Assembly: GCF_011799805.1 (NCBI RefSeq)
Contig: NZ_WXUB01000007.1
Coordinates: 116,683-180,682, forward strand
Reading direction: 5' to 3'
Length of the DNA: 64,000 bases
Source of the DNA: Maribellus sediminis
Lineage (GTDB): Bacteria; Bacteroidota; Bacteroidia; Bacteroidales; Prolixibacteraceae
Part shown: positions 27,749 through 37,057 of the stretch, piece after piece
Layout: each line of letters starts with the position of its first letter
Position numbering within the stretch: the stretch's first letter is position 1
Translations under genes and position numbers: made by a program
Notes under the pieces: model-generated
The model's database searches: none
What the model was told of the DNA's origin: nothing
Seen by the model: only the letters and a program-made list of their open reading frames with translations

Positions 27749-28219
27749 ATGGAAAATCACGATCAGAATATAAAACAGGCTTATTCAAAAATGGCACAGC
27801 TTTGCAGCCGTTCTGAACAGTGTTCGGCTGATATCAGAAAAAAAATCATGGCTTACGAGATCGTGGATGAAATTGTGGACGAAATCATCGATAAATTGAT
27901 CGACGAGAAATACATCGACGACGAGCGCTATGTGCGGGCTTATGTGAAAGACAAATTTAAATTCAATAAGTGGGGCAAAATCAAGATGCGTTATTACCTG
28001 AAATCGAAAGGATTGTCGGATGATGTAATCGAACGCGGCATGGAAGTGATCGACGATGACAAATACAAAGATGTGCTGGTGAAGACGATGAAAGAAAAGG
28101 CTAAAACCATTAAAAAGAAAAACAAGTTCGAAAAAATGGGACAGGTCATCCGCTTTGCGCAAAGTCGTGGTTTCGAACCTGAATTGATTCACCGTTATAT
28201 GAACCTGGCACTGGAATAG
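27749..28219 (+). CDS. recX: Regulatory protein RecX
   Basis: Modulates RecA filaments. 156 residues of helical three-repeat structure, including YIDDERYVRAYVKDKFKFNK and KIKMRYYLKSKGLSDDVIER, both typical of the family. The segment IVDEIVDEIIDKLIDEK carries a short reiterated IVDE motif, which looks like a small in-frame expansion. recA is not in the window. A copy of the GTTCAGTCGCAG spacer repeat begins directly after the stop codon. Confidence 0.9.
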   Translation: MENHDQNIKQAYSKMAQLCSRSEQCSADIRKKIMAYEIVDEIVDEIIDKLIDEKYIDDERYVRAYVKDKFKFNKWGKIKMRYYLKSKGLSDDVIERGMEVIDDDKYKDVLVKTMKEKAKTIKKKNKFEKMGQVIRFAQSRGFEPELIHRYMNLALE

Positions 28220-28220
28220 A

Positions 28221-28232
28221 GTTCAGTCGCAG
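28221..28232. repeat. GTTCAGTCGCAG spacer repeat
   Basis: Identical to one arm of the inverted repeat at 4278-4318; found right after the recX stop. Confidence 0.6.
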
Positions 28233-28264
28233 TTTTCAGTTGGTTGACGGAAAATAATTCAGTA

Positions 28265-28642
28265 ATGAATCTCCAATTTTCCATACGAAAAATATTCAAA
28301 AGTTTCAGATTTGCTTTCTCCGGATTAAGAATCCTGTTAAAAGAAGAACCAAACGCACGGATTCATGTAATAGCGTGTGTTTTCGCAGTAGCTGCCGGAG
28401 TCGCTCTCAAAATCTCAACCTTCGAATGGATCGCAATTATTTTCGCGTGTGGCCTGGTTATTACCGCTGAAATCATAAACACTTCCATCGAAAACATCGC
28501 CGATTTTGTTTCATCTGAAAAACACCATCAAATAAAAAAAGTAAAAGACCTTGCTGCGGCCAGTGTACTGGTGGCTGCCATCGCAGCTTTCGTAATTGGA
28601 GTAATTATATTTTTACCTAAGGTTTTTATTTTACTCAGATAA
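28265..28642 (+). CDS. dgkA: Diacylglycerol/undecaprenol kinase family protein
   Basis: A small integral membrane lipid kinase of the DgkA family, about 125 residues, with three transmembrane helices (near 30-50, 52-72 and 100-122). The conserved active-site helix EIINTSIENIADFV and the upstream EEPNARIH motif are present. In Gram-negative bacteria the type enzyme recycles diacylglycerol; Bacteroidota homologues may act on undecaprenol. The ATG at 28265 is chosen over a TTG at 28244, which would add seven unconserved residues. Confidence 0.88.
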   Translation: MNLQFSIRKIFKSFRFAFSGLRILLKEEPNARIHVIACVFAVAAGVALKISTFEWIAIIFACGLVITAEIINTSIENIADFVSSEKHHQIKKVKDLAAASVLVAAIAAFVIGVIIFLPKVFILLR

Positions 28643-28696
28643 GATTATGAAAACTGAGACTGCGACTACTTACTAATTCTTTAAACTTTGAACATG

Positions 28697-28708
28697 AAAC
28701 TCTAAACT
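28697..28708. repeat. AAACTCTAAACT spacer word
   Basis: This 12-mer and its flanks (TTTGAAC, GAA) recur at 44016-44027 in the spacer between the E2 and E1 genes. Confidence 0.45.
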
Positions 28709-28716
28709 TTTCCGAT

Positions 28717-28724
28717 TACCTTTG
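28717..28724 (+). promoter_or_regulatory. -7 box of prfB
   Basis: TACCTTTG exactly matches TAnnTTTG and would start transcription about 20 bp before the prfB ATG. No well-spaced -33 TTTG is seen. Confidence 0.45.
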
Positions 28725-28751
28725 CGTTCCAACAAAAAATAAAACAAAAAC

Positions 28752-29841
28752 ATGATTTTAAAGGAACAGGTTAAAGACCTTGTTGAGCGCCGGGATGCGC
28801 TGAGGAGGCATCTTTGACTACGATGCAAGAATAATTCAACTCGAAGAGGAAGAACTCAAAACACAGGATCCCGATTTCTGGAACAATCCCAAAGAAGCTG
28901 AAGCCCAAATGAAAACCATCCGCACCATCAAGGTGTGGACCGATGGATTCAAAGAAGTAAACCAGGCCACTGAAGATTTTCTGGTATTGTACGAATTCTT
29001 CGAAATGGAAGAAGCCAGCGAAGAAGAAGTGGATCAGGCTTTTGCCGACACAGAAAAACTGGTGGAAGAGCTTGAAGCCAAAAACATGCTCCGAAACGAG
29101 GAAGACCGTTTGGGAGCAGTACTTCGTATAAATGCCGGAGCCGGCGGAACCGAAAGTAACGACTGGGCCGACATGCTTTTCCGCATGTACACCCGTTGGA
29201 TTGAAAAGAACGGCTACAAAATGAAAATTGCCGACATGCAGGCTGGCGACGAAGCAGGGATAAAAAGCTGTACCATAGAAATTGAAGGCGATTTTGCCTA
29301 CGGTTATCTGAAAAGCGAAAACGGCGTGCATCGCCTCGTTCGACTTTCGCCTTTTAATGCGCAGAACAAACGAATGACTTCGTTCACTTCGGTGTATGTT
29401 GCTCCGTTGGTCGACGACTCAATTGAAATTGAGATCAATCCGGCAGACATTTCGTGGGATACTTTCAGAAGTGGAGGCGCCGGCGGACAGAACGTAAACA
29501 AGGTGGAAACAGGTGTGCGGCTGAAACACGCCCCCACCGGAATCACCATTGAAAACACCGAAAGCCGGTCTCAACTGGGCAACAAGGAAAACGCGCTACG
29601 TTTATTGAAATCGCAGTTGTATGAACTGGAACTGCGCAAACGCCGCGAAAAAACTGCCGAAATTGAGGCCTCGAAAAAGAAAATCGAATGGGGCTCACAA
29701 ATCCGTTCGTACGTGTTGCAGCCTTACAAAATGGTGAAGGACGTACGCACAGGTTATGAAACCGGCAATGTAAACGCTGTTCTCGATGGCGAACTCGATG
29801 GTTTTATAAAAGCCTACCTGATGGAATTCGGTGGCGAATAA
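28752..29841 (+). CDS. prfB: Peptide chain release factor 2, expressed by programmed +1 frameshift
   Basis: RF2 releases the peptide at UGA and UAA codons. The gene starts at ATG 28752, reads 21 codons to CTT followed by an in-frame TGA at 28815-28817, and continues in the +1 frame from GAC at 28816 for 341 codons (about 362 residues in total). Key motifs are the SPF recognition motif (LSPFNAQ, about residue 198) and the GGQ hydrolysis motif ([14 protein letters not shown], about 245). A Shine-Dalgarno-like AGGAGG sits just before the shift site. The open frame from 28909 alone is a truncated call. Confidence 0.96.
28803..28818 (+). promoter_or_regulatory. prfB: prfB programmed +1 frameshift site
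   Basis: AGGAGG CAT CTT TGA C: an internal Shine-Dalgarno stimulator, the slippery CTT, and a poor-context TGA C. This is the classic autoregulatory RF2 element; low RF2 lets ribosomes shift and make more RF2. Confidence 0.95.
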
Positions 29842-29928
29842 GCCGAAAACAACCGTTTTCTACTTGCAAATTACGCAGGCTTTTATCATCTTGTAAAAGT
29901 TGTTCTCAACCAGTAAATAAGGCCTCAC

Positions 29929-32013
29929 ATGTATACAAACGAAAAATTCATAAACAGGGAAATCAGTTGGTTGTCGTTTAACGAGCGGGTGCTCCAGGAA
30001 GCGGAAGATCCGGAGACTCCCCTATTCGAGCGAATTCGGTTTATCGGTATTTTCTCGAACAACCTCGACGAATTTTTCCGGGTGAGGGTGGCTACCGTTC
30101 GCAGAATGGTCGACATTGGTAAAGACGAAGAAAACCTGCTGGGTGAAATGACTCCAACGGAACTGCACAACAAGATTTATGCAACCGTCCATCAGCAACA
30201 GGAAAAAGTACAGGAGATCTTCAAGGACATCATTACAGAACTGAAGGCCAACGACATATTCATGATCGATGAAACGGAGCTTAGCGAGAGTCAGGGTGAA
30301 TTCGTGCGGAAATACTTTTACGATAAAGTGCTTCCCAACCTGGTGCCGATCATGTTGGGCAAGAACAAATTCCCTTACCTGCGCGATCGCTCGGTGTACC
30401 TGGCCATCAAATTATGGAAAGAAGAAGCGCCCGAGGACAAAGCTTATTCACTGATCCGAATTCCGGGTCGTTCGGTACCACGATTCCTGGTCATTCCCGG
30501 AGATGAAGGAAAGCAATTTGTAATCATGCTCGACGATATCATTCGTTATTGCATGGCCGACATCTTCTTCTACTTTGATTACGACCGATACGACGCGTTT
30601 ACCATTAAAATTACACGCGACGCTGAACTTGACCTGGATGATGACATCTCGAAAAGCTTTATCGAGAAAATGAGCACCAGTCTGAAAAGACGCAAAAAAG
30701 GTAAGCCTGTGCGTTTGCTTTACGACCGTTACATGCCCGATGATCTGCTTTCGTTTTTACTTAAAAAGATGAAGTTGGCAAAAGGTGATGCAGTACCCGG
30801 CGGGCGCTACCATAATCACAAAGACTTTATGAATTTCCCCGAAATTGGGAAAAAAGAACATTATTATACCAACCTTCCTCCTTCGCGACATAAGGATTTG
30901 CCGCCTTTTACCAGTGTGCTGAAAATGATGCGGCAAAAGGACATCATGTTGCATTTCCCGTATCACACTTTTAACCATGTACTCGATTTTCTTCGTGAAG
31001 CGGCCATCGACCCGCAGGTGAAAGAAATCGGGCTGACAATTTACCGTGTTGCTGCCGATTCGAAAGTGGTAAATGCACTGCTGAATGCAGTAAGAAACGG
31101 AAAAGTGGTTACTGTGGTCGTCGAACTTCAGGCGCGATTCGATGAAGAAGCCAATATTTACTGGTCGAATAAATTACAGGAAGAAGGTGCAAATGTGATC
31201 AACGGAGTACCCGGGATGAAAGTACACAGCAAATTGGCGTGGGTACAACGTAAAGAAAATGGTAAAATGCGTAACTACGCGTACATCGGCACCGGTAACT
31301 TTCACGAAGGAACAGCACGGGTTTATACCGACAAAGGCCTGCTTACCGCCGATCCGCGACTGGCAGACGAAGTGGAAAAAGTATTCAACTTCTTCAAACA
31401 AAACTATCTGCATTTTAACTACGAGCACCTGGTGGTGAGCCCCTTCTCGATGCGAAAACACTTTGTAAAAAACATCGATCACGAAATAAAGCTGGCCAAA
31501 CAGGGAAAACCCGCCTGGATGATTTTGAAGATGAACAGTTTGATCGATCCGGGAATGATGATCAAACTGTATGAAGCGGCACAGGCCGGAGTGAAAATAC
31601 AGCTGATCATTCGTGGGATTTTCGGGATGCAAATCGGGCTCAATGGTTACAGCGAAAACATAACTGCCATCAGCATTGTTGACAAGTACCTCGAACACAC
31701 GCGGCTTTTCCTCTTCGGTGCCGGTGGCGAAGAAAAAATGTACATCTCATCGGCCGACTGGATGTCGCGTAACCTGAACCGCAGAATTGAGGTAGCCTGC
31801 CCTATTTACGATGAATCGATCAAAGCTGAATTAAAAGAACAGCTCTTTATCCAGTTACGCGATAATTCGAAAGCCCGTATACTCGATCCGCAACTCTTAA
31901 ACGAATATTCAGACGGAAACACGGATAAAAAATACCGTGCACAGGAAGACTTCTACAATTACATTAAGGAAATTAATACTGTAAACGACGAGACAATTGA
32001 TACAACGAAATAA
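29929..32013 (+). CDS. ppk1: Polyphosphate kinase 1
   Basis: Makes polyphosphate from ATP, reversibly. 694 residues, normal family length. The N-terminal domain starts FINREISWLSFNERVLQEA and contains IGIFSNNLDEFFRVRVA. The catalytic domains include the autophosphorylated His in GTGNFHEGTARVY (about 458) and the arginine-rich SADWMSRNLNRRIEVACP. No exopolyphosphatase is adjacent in the window. It begins 87 bp after prfB and is followed after 11 bp by an ArsC-family gene, so these two may be cotranscribed. Confidence 0.96.
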   Translation: MYTNEKFINREISWLSFNERVLQEAEDPETPLFERIRFIGIFSNNLDEFFRVRVATVRRMVDIGKDEENLLGEMTPTELHNKIYATVHQQQEKVQEIFKDIITELKANDIFMIDETELSESQGEFVRKYFYDKVLPNLVPIMLGKNKFPYLRDRSVYLAIKLWKEEAPEDKAYSLIRIPGRSVPRFLVIPGDEGKQFVIMLDDIIRYCMADIFFYFDYDRYDAFTIKITRDAELDLDDDISKSFIEKMSTSLKRRKKGKPVRLLYDRYMPDDLLSFLLKKMKLAKGDAVPGGRYHNHKDFMNFPEIGKKEHYYTNLPPSRHKDLPPFTSVLKMMRQKDIMLHFPYHTFNHVLDFLREAAIDPQVKEIGLTIYRVAADSKVVNALLNAVRNGKVVTVVVELQARFDEEANIYWSNKLQEEGANVINGVPGMKVHSKLAWVQRKENGKMRNYAYIGTGNFHEGTARVYTDKGLLTADPRLADEVEKVFNFFKQNYLHFNYEHLVVSPFSMRKHFVKNIDHEIKLAKQGKPAWMILKMNSLIDPGMMIKLYEAAQAGVKIQLIIRGIFGMQIGLNGYSENITAISIVDKYLEHTRLFLFGAGGEEKMYISSADWMSRNLNRRIEVACPIYDESIKAELKEQLFIQLRDNSKARILDPQLLNEYSDGNTDKKYRAQEDFYNYIKEINTVNDETIDTTK

Positions 32014-32024
32014 CACTCTGACCC

Positions 32025-32363
32025 ATGAAAATCTACCATAATCCACGTTGCTCGAAAAGCCGAAACGGGCTCAAATATCTTGAAACAAAAGGCTGTGATT
32101 TTGAAGAAGTACGATACCTTGAAGATGGCATCAGTGAAAAAGAATTGAGTGACCTGATTGCCAAAACAGGAAGACCGGCGTTTGATTTTGTTCGCACCCA
32201 GGAACAGGTTTATAAAGATGAATTCAAAGGCAAAACGTTGAGCGATAAGGAATGGATAAAAGTATTGGTAGAAAATCCAAAATTGTTGCAACGTCCGATT
32301 GTGGTAAATGGAGATAAAGCTGTATTGGGGAATCCGCCTGAAAATATTGACAGCATCCTTTAA
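32025..32363 (+). CDS. arsC: ArsC-family (arsenate reductase / Spx-like) protein
   Basis: A 112-residue thioredoxin-fold protein with the single active Cys in YHNPRCSKSRNG (residue 9) and the basic residue region RPIVVNGDKAVLGNPPENI at the end, as in glutaredoxin-coupled arsenate reductases and YffB. No ars operon genes are near, so a general redox role is as likely as arsenate reduction. Close spacing after ppk1 suggests cotranscription. Confidence 0.85.
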   Translation: MKIYHNPRCSKSRNGLKYLETKGCDFEEVRYLEDGISEKELSDLIAKTGRPAFDFVRTQEQVYKDEFKGKTLSDKEWIKVLVENPKLLQRPIVVNGDKAVLGNPPENIDSIL

Positions 32364-32421
32364 GACAAAAACAGCAGATTGACCAGATTATAGGCGAACC
32401 TACAAATCTGTGAAATTGTTA

Positions 32422-32429
32422 TATATTTG
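32422..32429 (+). promoter_or_regulatory. -7 box upstream of the preQ1 riboswitch
   Basis: TATATTTG matches TAnnTTTG and would place the transcription start just before the riboswitch aptamer. The -33 element is not clear. Confidence 0.45.
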
Positions 32430-32443
32430 CGCCCGCATTAACA

Positions 32444-32476
32444 ACGTGTGCTTGATAACCACGTAAAAAACAAGTA
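32444..32476 (+). promoter_or_regulatory. preQ1-I riboswitch controlling the queuosine operon
   Basis: An H-type pseudoknot ending 1 base before the yhhQ start codon. P1 is ACGTG (32444-32448) with CACGT (32460-32464). The 11-base loop TGCTTGATAAC holds CTTG (32451-32454), which pairs with CAAG (32471-32474) in the tail to form P2. The A-run at 32465-32470 is the typical minor-groove strand. C32459 corresponds to the preQ1-pairing cytosine of the T. tengcongensis aptamer. P2 lies within 3 bases of the start codon, so ligand binding should block translation start. All genes downstream belong to preQ1 supply. Confidence 0.88.
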
Positions 32477-32477
32477 A

Positions 32478-33158
32478 ATGAAAACAAAAGTATCCGTAAC
32501 TTTTATGTTGGCGGGCATTCTGTTTGCTGCCTGCCTTATCCTTTCCAACATTCTTGCAATAAAAATCATGATGATCGGACCGTGGTCAGCTCCGGCAGGA
32601 GTGCTGATTTTTCCGTTGGCCTACATTATCAACGATGTGATCGCAGAAGTCTGGGGCTACCAAAAAGCAAGACTGATCATCTGGGCCGGATTCGGTGTAA
32701 ATATTCTAGCAGCTTTGTTCTTCACACTAGCCATTGCCGCACCTTCAGCTCCGTTCTGGGAAGGACAGGATGCATTCGCCACTACTCTGGGCAATGCTCC
32801 GCGAATTGTTGCCGCCAGTATGGCCGCTTACCTGGTGGGTTCATTTCTGAACGCTTACGTAATGAGTCGCTTTAAAATCATGAGTAAAGGGAAGAATTTT
32901 TCCCTGCGTGCCATTGTCTCCACACTGGCCGGAGAAGGAGCAGATTCGCTTATTTTTATTACTGTGGCTTTTGCCGGGATCTTCCCATTACAGGTGATGT
33001 TGACCATGATACTTACTCAGGCGCTCATCAAAACTGTTTACGAAATTCTTGTGCTTCCGCTTACAATATTGATCGTGAACAAGGTCAAAAAGATCGAGGG
33101 CATCGACACGTTCGATTACAATGTTTCTTACAATCCGTTCAGCTTAAAACAAGTTTGA
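32478..33158 (+). CDS. yhhQ: Queuosine precursor transporter YhhQ (VUT family)
   Basis: An inner-membrane transporter of the VUT/ECF-like COG1738 family that imports preQ0/preQ1 or related queuosine precursors. 226 residues and six or so transmembrane segments; family motifs ILAIKIMMIGPWSAPAGVLI, YIINDVIAEVWGYQKARLII and GEGADSLIFITVAFAG are all present. It is the first gene of yhhQ-queC-queF and lies directly behind a preQ1 riboswitch. Having both a transporter and synthesis genes suggests scavenging plus synthesis. Confidence 0.93.
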   Translation: MKTKVSVTFMLAGILFAACLILSNILAIKIMMIGPWSAPAGVLIFPLAYIINDVIAEVWGYQKARLIIWAGFGVNILAALFFTLAIAAPSAPFWEGQDAFATTLGNAPRIVAASMAAYLVGSFLNAYVMSRFKIMSKGKNFSLRAIVSTLAGEGADSLIFITVAFAGIFPLQVMLTMILTQALIKTVYEILVLPLTILIVNKVKKIEGIDTFDYNVSYNPFSLKQV

Positions 33159-33159
33159 T

Positions 33160-33819
33160 ATGATCGCCGATAAAGCACTGGTGGTGTTCTCGGGAGGACA
33201 GGATTCAACAACCTGTCTTTTTTGGGCAAAGCAAAACTTTGCAGCGGTACAGGCTATCGCATTCGACTACGGACAGCGGCACAAAATTGAACTGGAAGCA
33301 GCTCAAAAAATTGCAAATAAAGCCGGCATTCCGCTTTCCGTTTTCAAGATCGATCTGTTGGGACAACTCACGCAAAATGCACTGACAAGCCAGGAAATGA
33401 ATGTGGAAGAAGTAAAACCTGAAAACCGTCCGCCCAATACACTGGTGGAAGGACGGAACATGCTTTTTCTCACCTACGCTGCCATCTTCGCAAAAGCAAA
33501 CGAAATTCACCACCTCATCACCGGTGTGGGACAGGCTGATTTCAGTGGTTATCCCGATTGCCGAAACGATTTTATCCAGTCGTTGAACGGAACGCTAAAA
33601 CTCTCGATGGATTTCGATTACACCATTCACACCCCGCTGATGTGGAAAAACAAAGCGGAGATATGGCAGCTCGCCAATGAACTGGGTGTGATGGAAATTA
33701 TTCAAAATGAAACCGTAACCTGTTACAACGGCGTAAAAGGAAGCGGTTGCGGACACTGCCCTGCCTGCATGTTGCGTAACCGTGGTTTGGAGAATTACTT
33801 AAAATCAAAACGATCATGA
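33160..33819 (+). CDS. queC: 7-cyano-7-deazaguanine (preQ0) synthase QueC
   Basis: Converts 7-carboxy-7-deazaguanine to preQ0 with ATP and ammonia. 219 residues: the PP-loop SGGQDSTT at about 11-18 and the zinc-binding cysteines in [19 protein letters not shown] near the C-terminus (about 188-206). It starts one base after the yhhQ stop and overlaps queF by 4 bases (ATGA), so translation of all three is coupled. queD, queE and tgt are not in the window. Confidence 0.96.
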   Translation: MIADKALVVFSGGQDSTTCLFWAKQNFAAVQAIAFDYGQRHKIELEAAQKIANKAGIPLSVFKIDLLGQLTQNALTSQEMNVEEVKPENRPPNTLVEGRNMLFLTYAAIFAKANEIHHLITGVGQADFSGYPDCRNDFIQSLNGTLKLSMDFDYTIHTPLMWKNKAEIWQLANELGVMEIIQNETVTCYNGVKGSGCGHCPACMLRNRGLENYLKSKRS

Positions 33820-34286
33820 GCGAATTACAACACCTTGGAAAAGATACAAACTACCTCTTCGATTACACGCCCGGCGTGCTCGAAAGTTTCGACAACAAAC
33901 ACCCCGAAAACGATTACTGGGTGAAATTTAATGCACCCGAATTTACCAGCCTGTGCCCGATCACCGGCCAGCCCGACTTTGCAACAATCTACATCAGCTA
34001 TATTCCAGATGGGAAACTGGTAGAAAGTAAAAGTCTGGAATTGTACCTGTTCAGTTTTCGAAACCATGGTGCTTTCCACGAAGATTGCATTAACATTATT
34101 ATGAAAGACCTGGTGAAACTGATGGAGCCAAAATATATTGAAGTGTGGGGTAAATTTCTTCCGCGTGGTGGCCTGAGTATCGATCCGTACTGCAATTACG
34201 GAAAACCAGGAACCCGTTATGAAGAACTGGCCTGGTACCGCTTGCAAAACCACGACCTGAATCCGGAAAAGATTGATAATCGTTAA
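33816..34286 (+). CDS. queF: NADPH-dependent preQ0 reductase QueF
   Basis: Reduces the nitrile of preQ0 to preQ1, two hydride steps through a thioimide. 156 residues, the short (type I) form. The nucleophilic Cys is in [17 protein letters not shown] (about 48), followed by the NADPH-binding [15 protein letters not shown] motif (about 70-84) and FHEDCINII. Last gene of the riboswitch-controlled operon. No terminator with a T-run is clear after it. Confidence 0.96.
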   Translation: MSELQHLGKDTNYLFDYTPGVLESFDNKHPENDYWVKFNAPEFTSLCPITGQPDFATIYISYIPDGKLVESKSLELYLFSFRNHGAFHEDCINIIMKDLVKLMEPKYIEVWGKFLPRGGLSIDPYCNYGKPGTRYEELAWYRLQNHDLNPEKIDNR

Positions 34287-34429
34287 CACAGGCTGATTCG
34301 TAAAGAACAATTTCAACTGTAAAATCTTTTCCGGAACCCCTGAATATTGCAAAACCAGGTTTTTGTGATTTTTTACTAAATTGAAGATAATAAAACCCTT
34401 GTTAATTCATTCACACCTAAAAACCGGAA

Positions 34430-34947
34430 ATAGCCAACGAATTGTTAATCGAAGAACGAATTACCAAATCTATTTATCGGATTCGTGATCAAAAAGTAAT
34501 GCTGGATGCTGATCTTGCAGAAATGTATGGCATTGAAACGAAGATATTAAAGCGTGCAGTGCGAAGAAATTCCGAACGTTTCCCAAATGATTTTATGTTT
34601 GAACTCTCGAAAGAATAGTGGGATAACTTGAGGTTCCAATTTGGCACCTCAAGTAAATGGGAGGAACAAGATATCCCCCTTTTGTTTTTACCGAGCAGGG
34701 AGTTGCCATGCTTTCTTCTGTACTGAATAGCCCACAAGCGATAGAAGTAAAAATATCCATCATGCGGGTATTTGTGAAAATGCGGCAATGGGCAAGCAAC
34801 TACACCGAATTGATAAAAAAGATTGAAGAACTCCAGCAATCGGAATCAGAACAAAATAAGCACATCGCCAACATCTATCGCATTATTGAAGAATTGGTCA
34901 AACCTCAGTTTAAAGAACGCAAGCCAATCGGCTATAAAACAAAGTAA
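34430..34947 (+). pseudogene. ORF6N-domain protein, decayed
   Basis: The reading frame around 34442-34615 encodes the start of an ORF6N (phage-type DNA-binding) domain (ITKSIYRIRDQKVMLDADLA, ETKILKRAVRRNSERFPNDF). It then meets TAG at 34616-34618 and, near 34658-34661, a one-base deletion in a G run. The +1 frame from there resumes the family sequence (YPPFVFTEQGVAMLSSVLNS, MRVFVKMRQ) to a C-terminal coiled coil ending at 34947. The expected initiator at 34430 is ATA instead of ATG. Three lesions make it a pseudogene. Such genes are usually carried by mobile or phage-derived DNA. Confidence 0.88.
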
Positions 34948-34957
34948 TAATATTTAA

Positions 34958-34990
34958 TAAAAAGCCGGCTACTTTTCAGCAACCGGCTAT
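34958..34990 (-). terminator. Terminator of the sucC-sucD operon
   Basis: On the minus strand AGCCGG (34988-34983) pairs with CCGGCT (34967-34962) and runs into TTTTTA. It is 35-60 bp after the sucD stop. Confidence 0.75.
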
Positions 34991-35024
34991 ATAAAATTGT
35001 CCTCTTCCTGAAGCAAAAGACAAT

Positions 35025-35897
35025 CTATTTTCCTAATTTTTCTTTGATCAGCCCGGGTATTTCCGAAGGTTCTTTCGCAACCGGAACACCAGCAGCATTA
35101 AAGGCTTTAACCTTTTCTTCGGCCGTTCCTGCTCCACTCGAAATAATCGCTCCGGCGTGTCCCATTCGTTTTCCCGGAGGAGCCGATTGACCGGCAATGA
35201 AGGCAACCACCGGTTTGGTCATTTTTTCCTTGATGAATTTTGCAGCCTGCTCTTCGGCGTCGCCACCAATTTCACCGATAACAACTACGGCATCGGTTTT
35301 TGGATCGTTCTCGTACATTTCGAGCAGATCGATAAAATACAGACCCGATACAGAGTCACCACCAATTCCAACGCAGGTTGTTTGTCCCAAACCACTTTCA
35401 GTTAGCATGTTTACCACCTCGTAAGTCAATGTCCCCGAACGCGAGATCAGACCAACGTTTCCGGGCTTAAAAATCATGGAAGGAAGAATCCCGATCAGAC
35501 ATTCGCCCGGAGTAATTAATCCGGGACAGTTGGCACCGATCAGTTTCGTACCGTGTTTTTCCAACACCGGCATTACGCGAATCATATCCTGAACAGGAAC
35601 ATGTTCGGTAATACAAACCACCAGTTCGATGCCGGCGTAACTGGCTTCCATAATAGCATCTCCTGCAAAAGGTGCCGGAACAAAAATTACTGAAGCATTT
35701 GCTCCCGTTGCTTTTACAGCATCTTCAACGGTGTTAAATACAGGTATACCTTCGACCTGTTGACCCGCTTTGCCGGGTGAAATTCCTCCAACAATGTTGG
35801 TTCCGTAAGCTTTCATTTTACTGGTGTGAAAAGCACCATCGCGACCGGTAATTCCCTGAACAATTACCTTTGTATCTTTATTAATAAGTATACTCAT
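35025..35897 (-). CDS. sucD: Succinate-CoA ligase alpha subunit
   Basis: TCA-cycle enzyme (with SucC) coupling succinyl-CoA hydrolysis to ATP/GTP formation. 290 residues: CoA-binding N-terminal domain ([20 protein letters not shown]), ligase domain with [16 protein letters not shown], and the phosphorylated His in [19 protein letters not shown] (about 246). Second gene of sucC-sucD with a 26-bp gap, followed by a terminator. Confidence 0.97.
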   Translation of the reverse strand: MSILINKDTKVIVQGITGRDGAFHTSKMKAYGTNIVGGISPGKAGQQVEGIPVFNTVEDAVKATGANASVIFVPAPFAGDAIMEASYAGIELVVCITEHVPVQDMIRVMPVLEKHGTKLIGANCPGLITPGECLIGILPSMIFKPGNVGLISRSGTLTYEVVNMLTESGLGQTTCVGIGGDSVSGLYFIDLLEMYENDPKTDAVVVIGEIGGDAEEQAAKFIKEKMTKPVVAFIAGQSAPPGKRMGHAGAIISSGAGTAEEKVKAFNAAGVPVAKEPSEIPGLIKEKLGK

Positions 35898-35923
35898 TAC
35901 TCTAACTTTTTACTTTCAACTTT

Positions 35924-37057
35924 TTACTTTTTACTTAACTCGATGGCTTTCTTAGCAGCTTCACTCATGGTTTTTACCACCGGCAAACCGGTTTGTTCAA
36001 TAATTTCCAACCCTTCCTTCGCATTGGTTCCTGAAAGTCGGATTACGATCGGAATATCAGTTTTTATCTCCTGAAGTGCAGCTACCAAACCACGGGCAAC
36101 ATCGTCGCAACGGGTAATTCCACCAAAAATGTTGATCATTACTGATTTCACATTTTTGTCGCTCAGTAAAATATTCATGGCGTCGATCACTTTTTGTGGA
36201 TTCGACGAACCACCGATATCGAGGAAGTTGGCCGGATCTCCGCCATACAATTTAATCATGTCCATGGTTGCCATTGCCAGACCGGCTCCATTAACCATAC
36301 AACCGATATTTCCGTCGAGTTTAATGTACGACAAACCTTTTGCATTGGCTTCCAGTTCTTTTTTCTCGTTCTCGTCAGCCTCGCGCATGGCAATAATTTC
36401 TCTCTGACGGAACAATGCATTGTCGTCGAAATTCATTTTACCGTCAATCGCCAGAACCTGTTTATCCGGAGTAAGAACCAGCGGATTAATTTCTGCCAGC
36501 GATGAATCGGTTTCAATATAAAGTTGGTACAACTTCACCAAAATTGCGGCTGCCTGACGCACCTGTTTTGGATCGCCAAATAACTGAAGCGCCACTTTCC
36601 GGGCTTGCCAGTCCATTAAACCCATGGTAGGATCGATCGGCATTTTTATGATCTTCTCGGGCGAAGTCTTGGCCACTTCTTCAATTTCAACACCACCTTC
36701 GGCACTTGCCATAAGCATTACCGACTTGGTGTTACGGTCGTTGATCAAACCAACATAGAATTCCTTTTCAATGTCAACCGCATCGGCAACAAGGATTTTT
36801 TCAACGGTAATTCCCTTGATTTCCATCCCAAGTATTTGCTTGGCTTTTTCAATGGCTTCTGCTTTTGTGGTAGCCAGTTTTACACCACCTGCCTTACCGC
36901 GGCCGCCAACCAAAACCTGTGCTTTTACTACTCTCAATTTGTCTTTGTCAGAGATTTTCTTTTTAACCTCATCAACCGAATGGCACAACTCACCTTCCGG
37001 AACAGGAATCCCGTACTTCCTGAATAAATCTCGGGCTTGATATTCGTGAATCTTCAT
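35924..37057 (-). CDS. sucC: Succinate-CoA ligase beta subunit
   Basis: The ATP-grasp and nucleotide-binding subunit of succinyl-CoA synthetase, 377 residues. N-terminal MKIHEYQARDLFRKYGIPVP, KAQVLVGGRGKAGGVKLA, metal/nucleotide region LAEINPLVLTPDKQVLAIDG, and C-terminal NIFGGITRCDDVARGLV are all present. First gene of the pair. The 280 bp upstream to the next divergent gene are AT-rich and hold the promoter of both, but no exact consensus box is seen. Confidence 0.97.
   Translation of the reverse strand: MKIHEYQARDLFRKYGIPVPEGELCHSVDEVKKKISDKDKLRVVKAQVLVGGRGKAGGVKLATTKAEAIEKAKQILGMEIKGITVEKILVADAVDIEKEFYVGLINDRNTKSVMLMASAEGGVEIEEVAKTSPEKIIKMPIDPTMGLMDWQARKVALQLFGDPKQVRQAAAILVKLYQLYIETDSSLAEINPLVLTPDKQVLAIDGKMNFDDNALFRQREIIAMREADENEKKELEANAKGLSYIKLDGNIGCMVNGAGLAMATMDMIKLYGGDPANFLDIGGSSNPQKVIDAMNILLSDKNVKSVMINIFGGITRCDDVARGLVAALQEIKTDIPIVIRLSGTNAKEGLEIIEQTGLPVVKTMSEAAKKAIELSKK

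Noticed and set aside
34430..34947. Prophage remnant
   Set aside because: Only one phage-type domain is present; flanking genes are core metabolism, so there is no support for a prophage.
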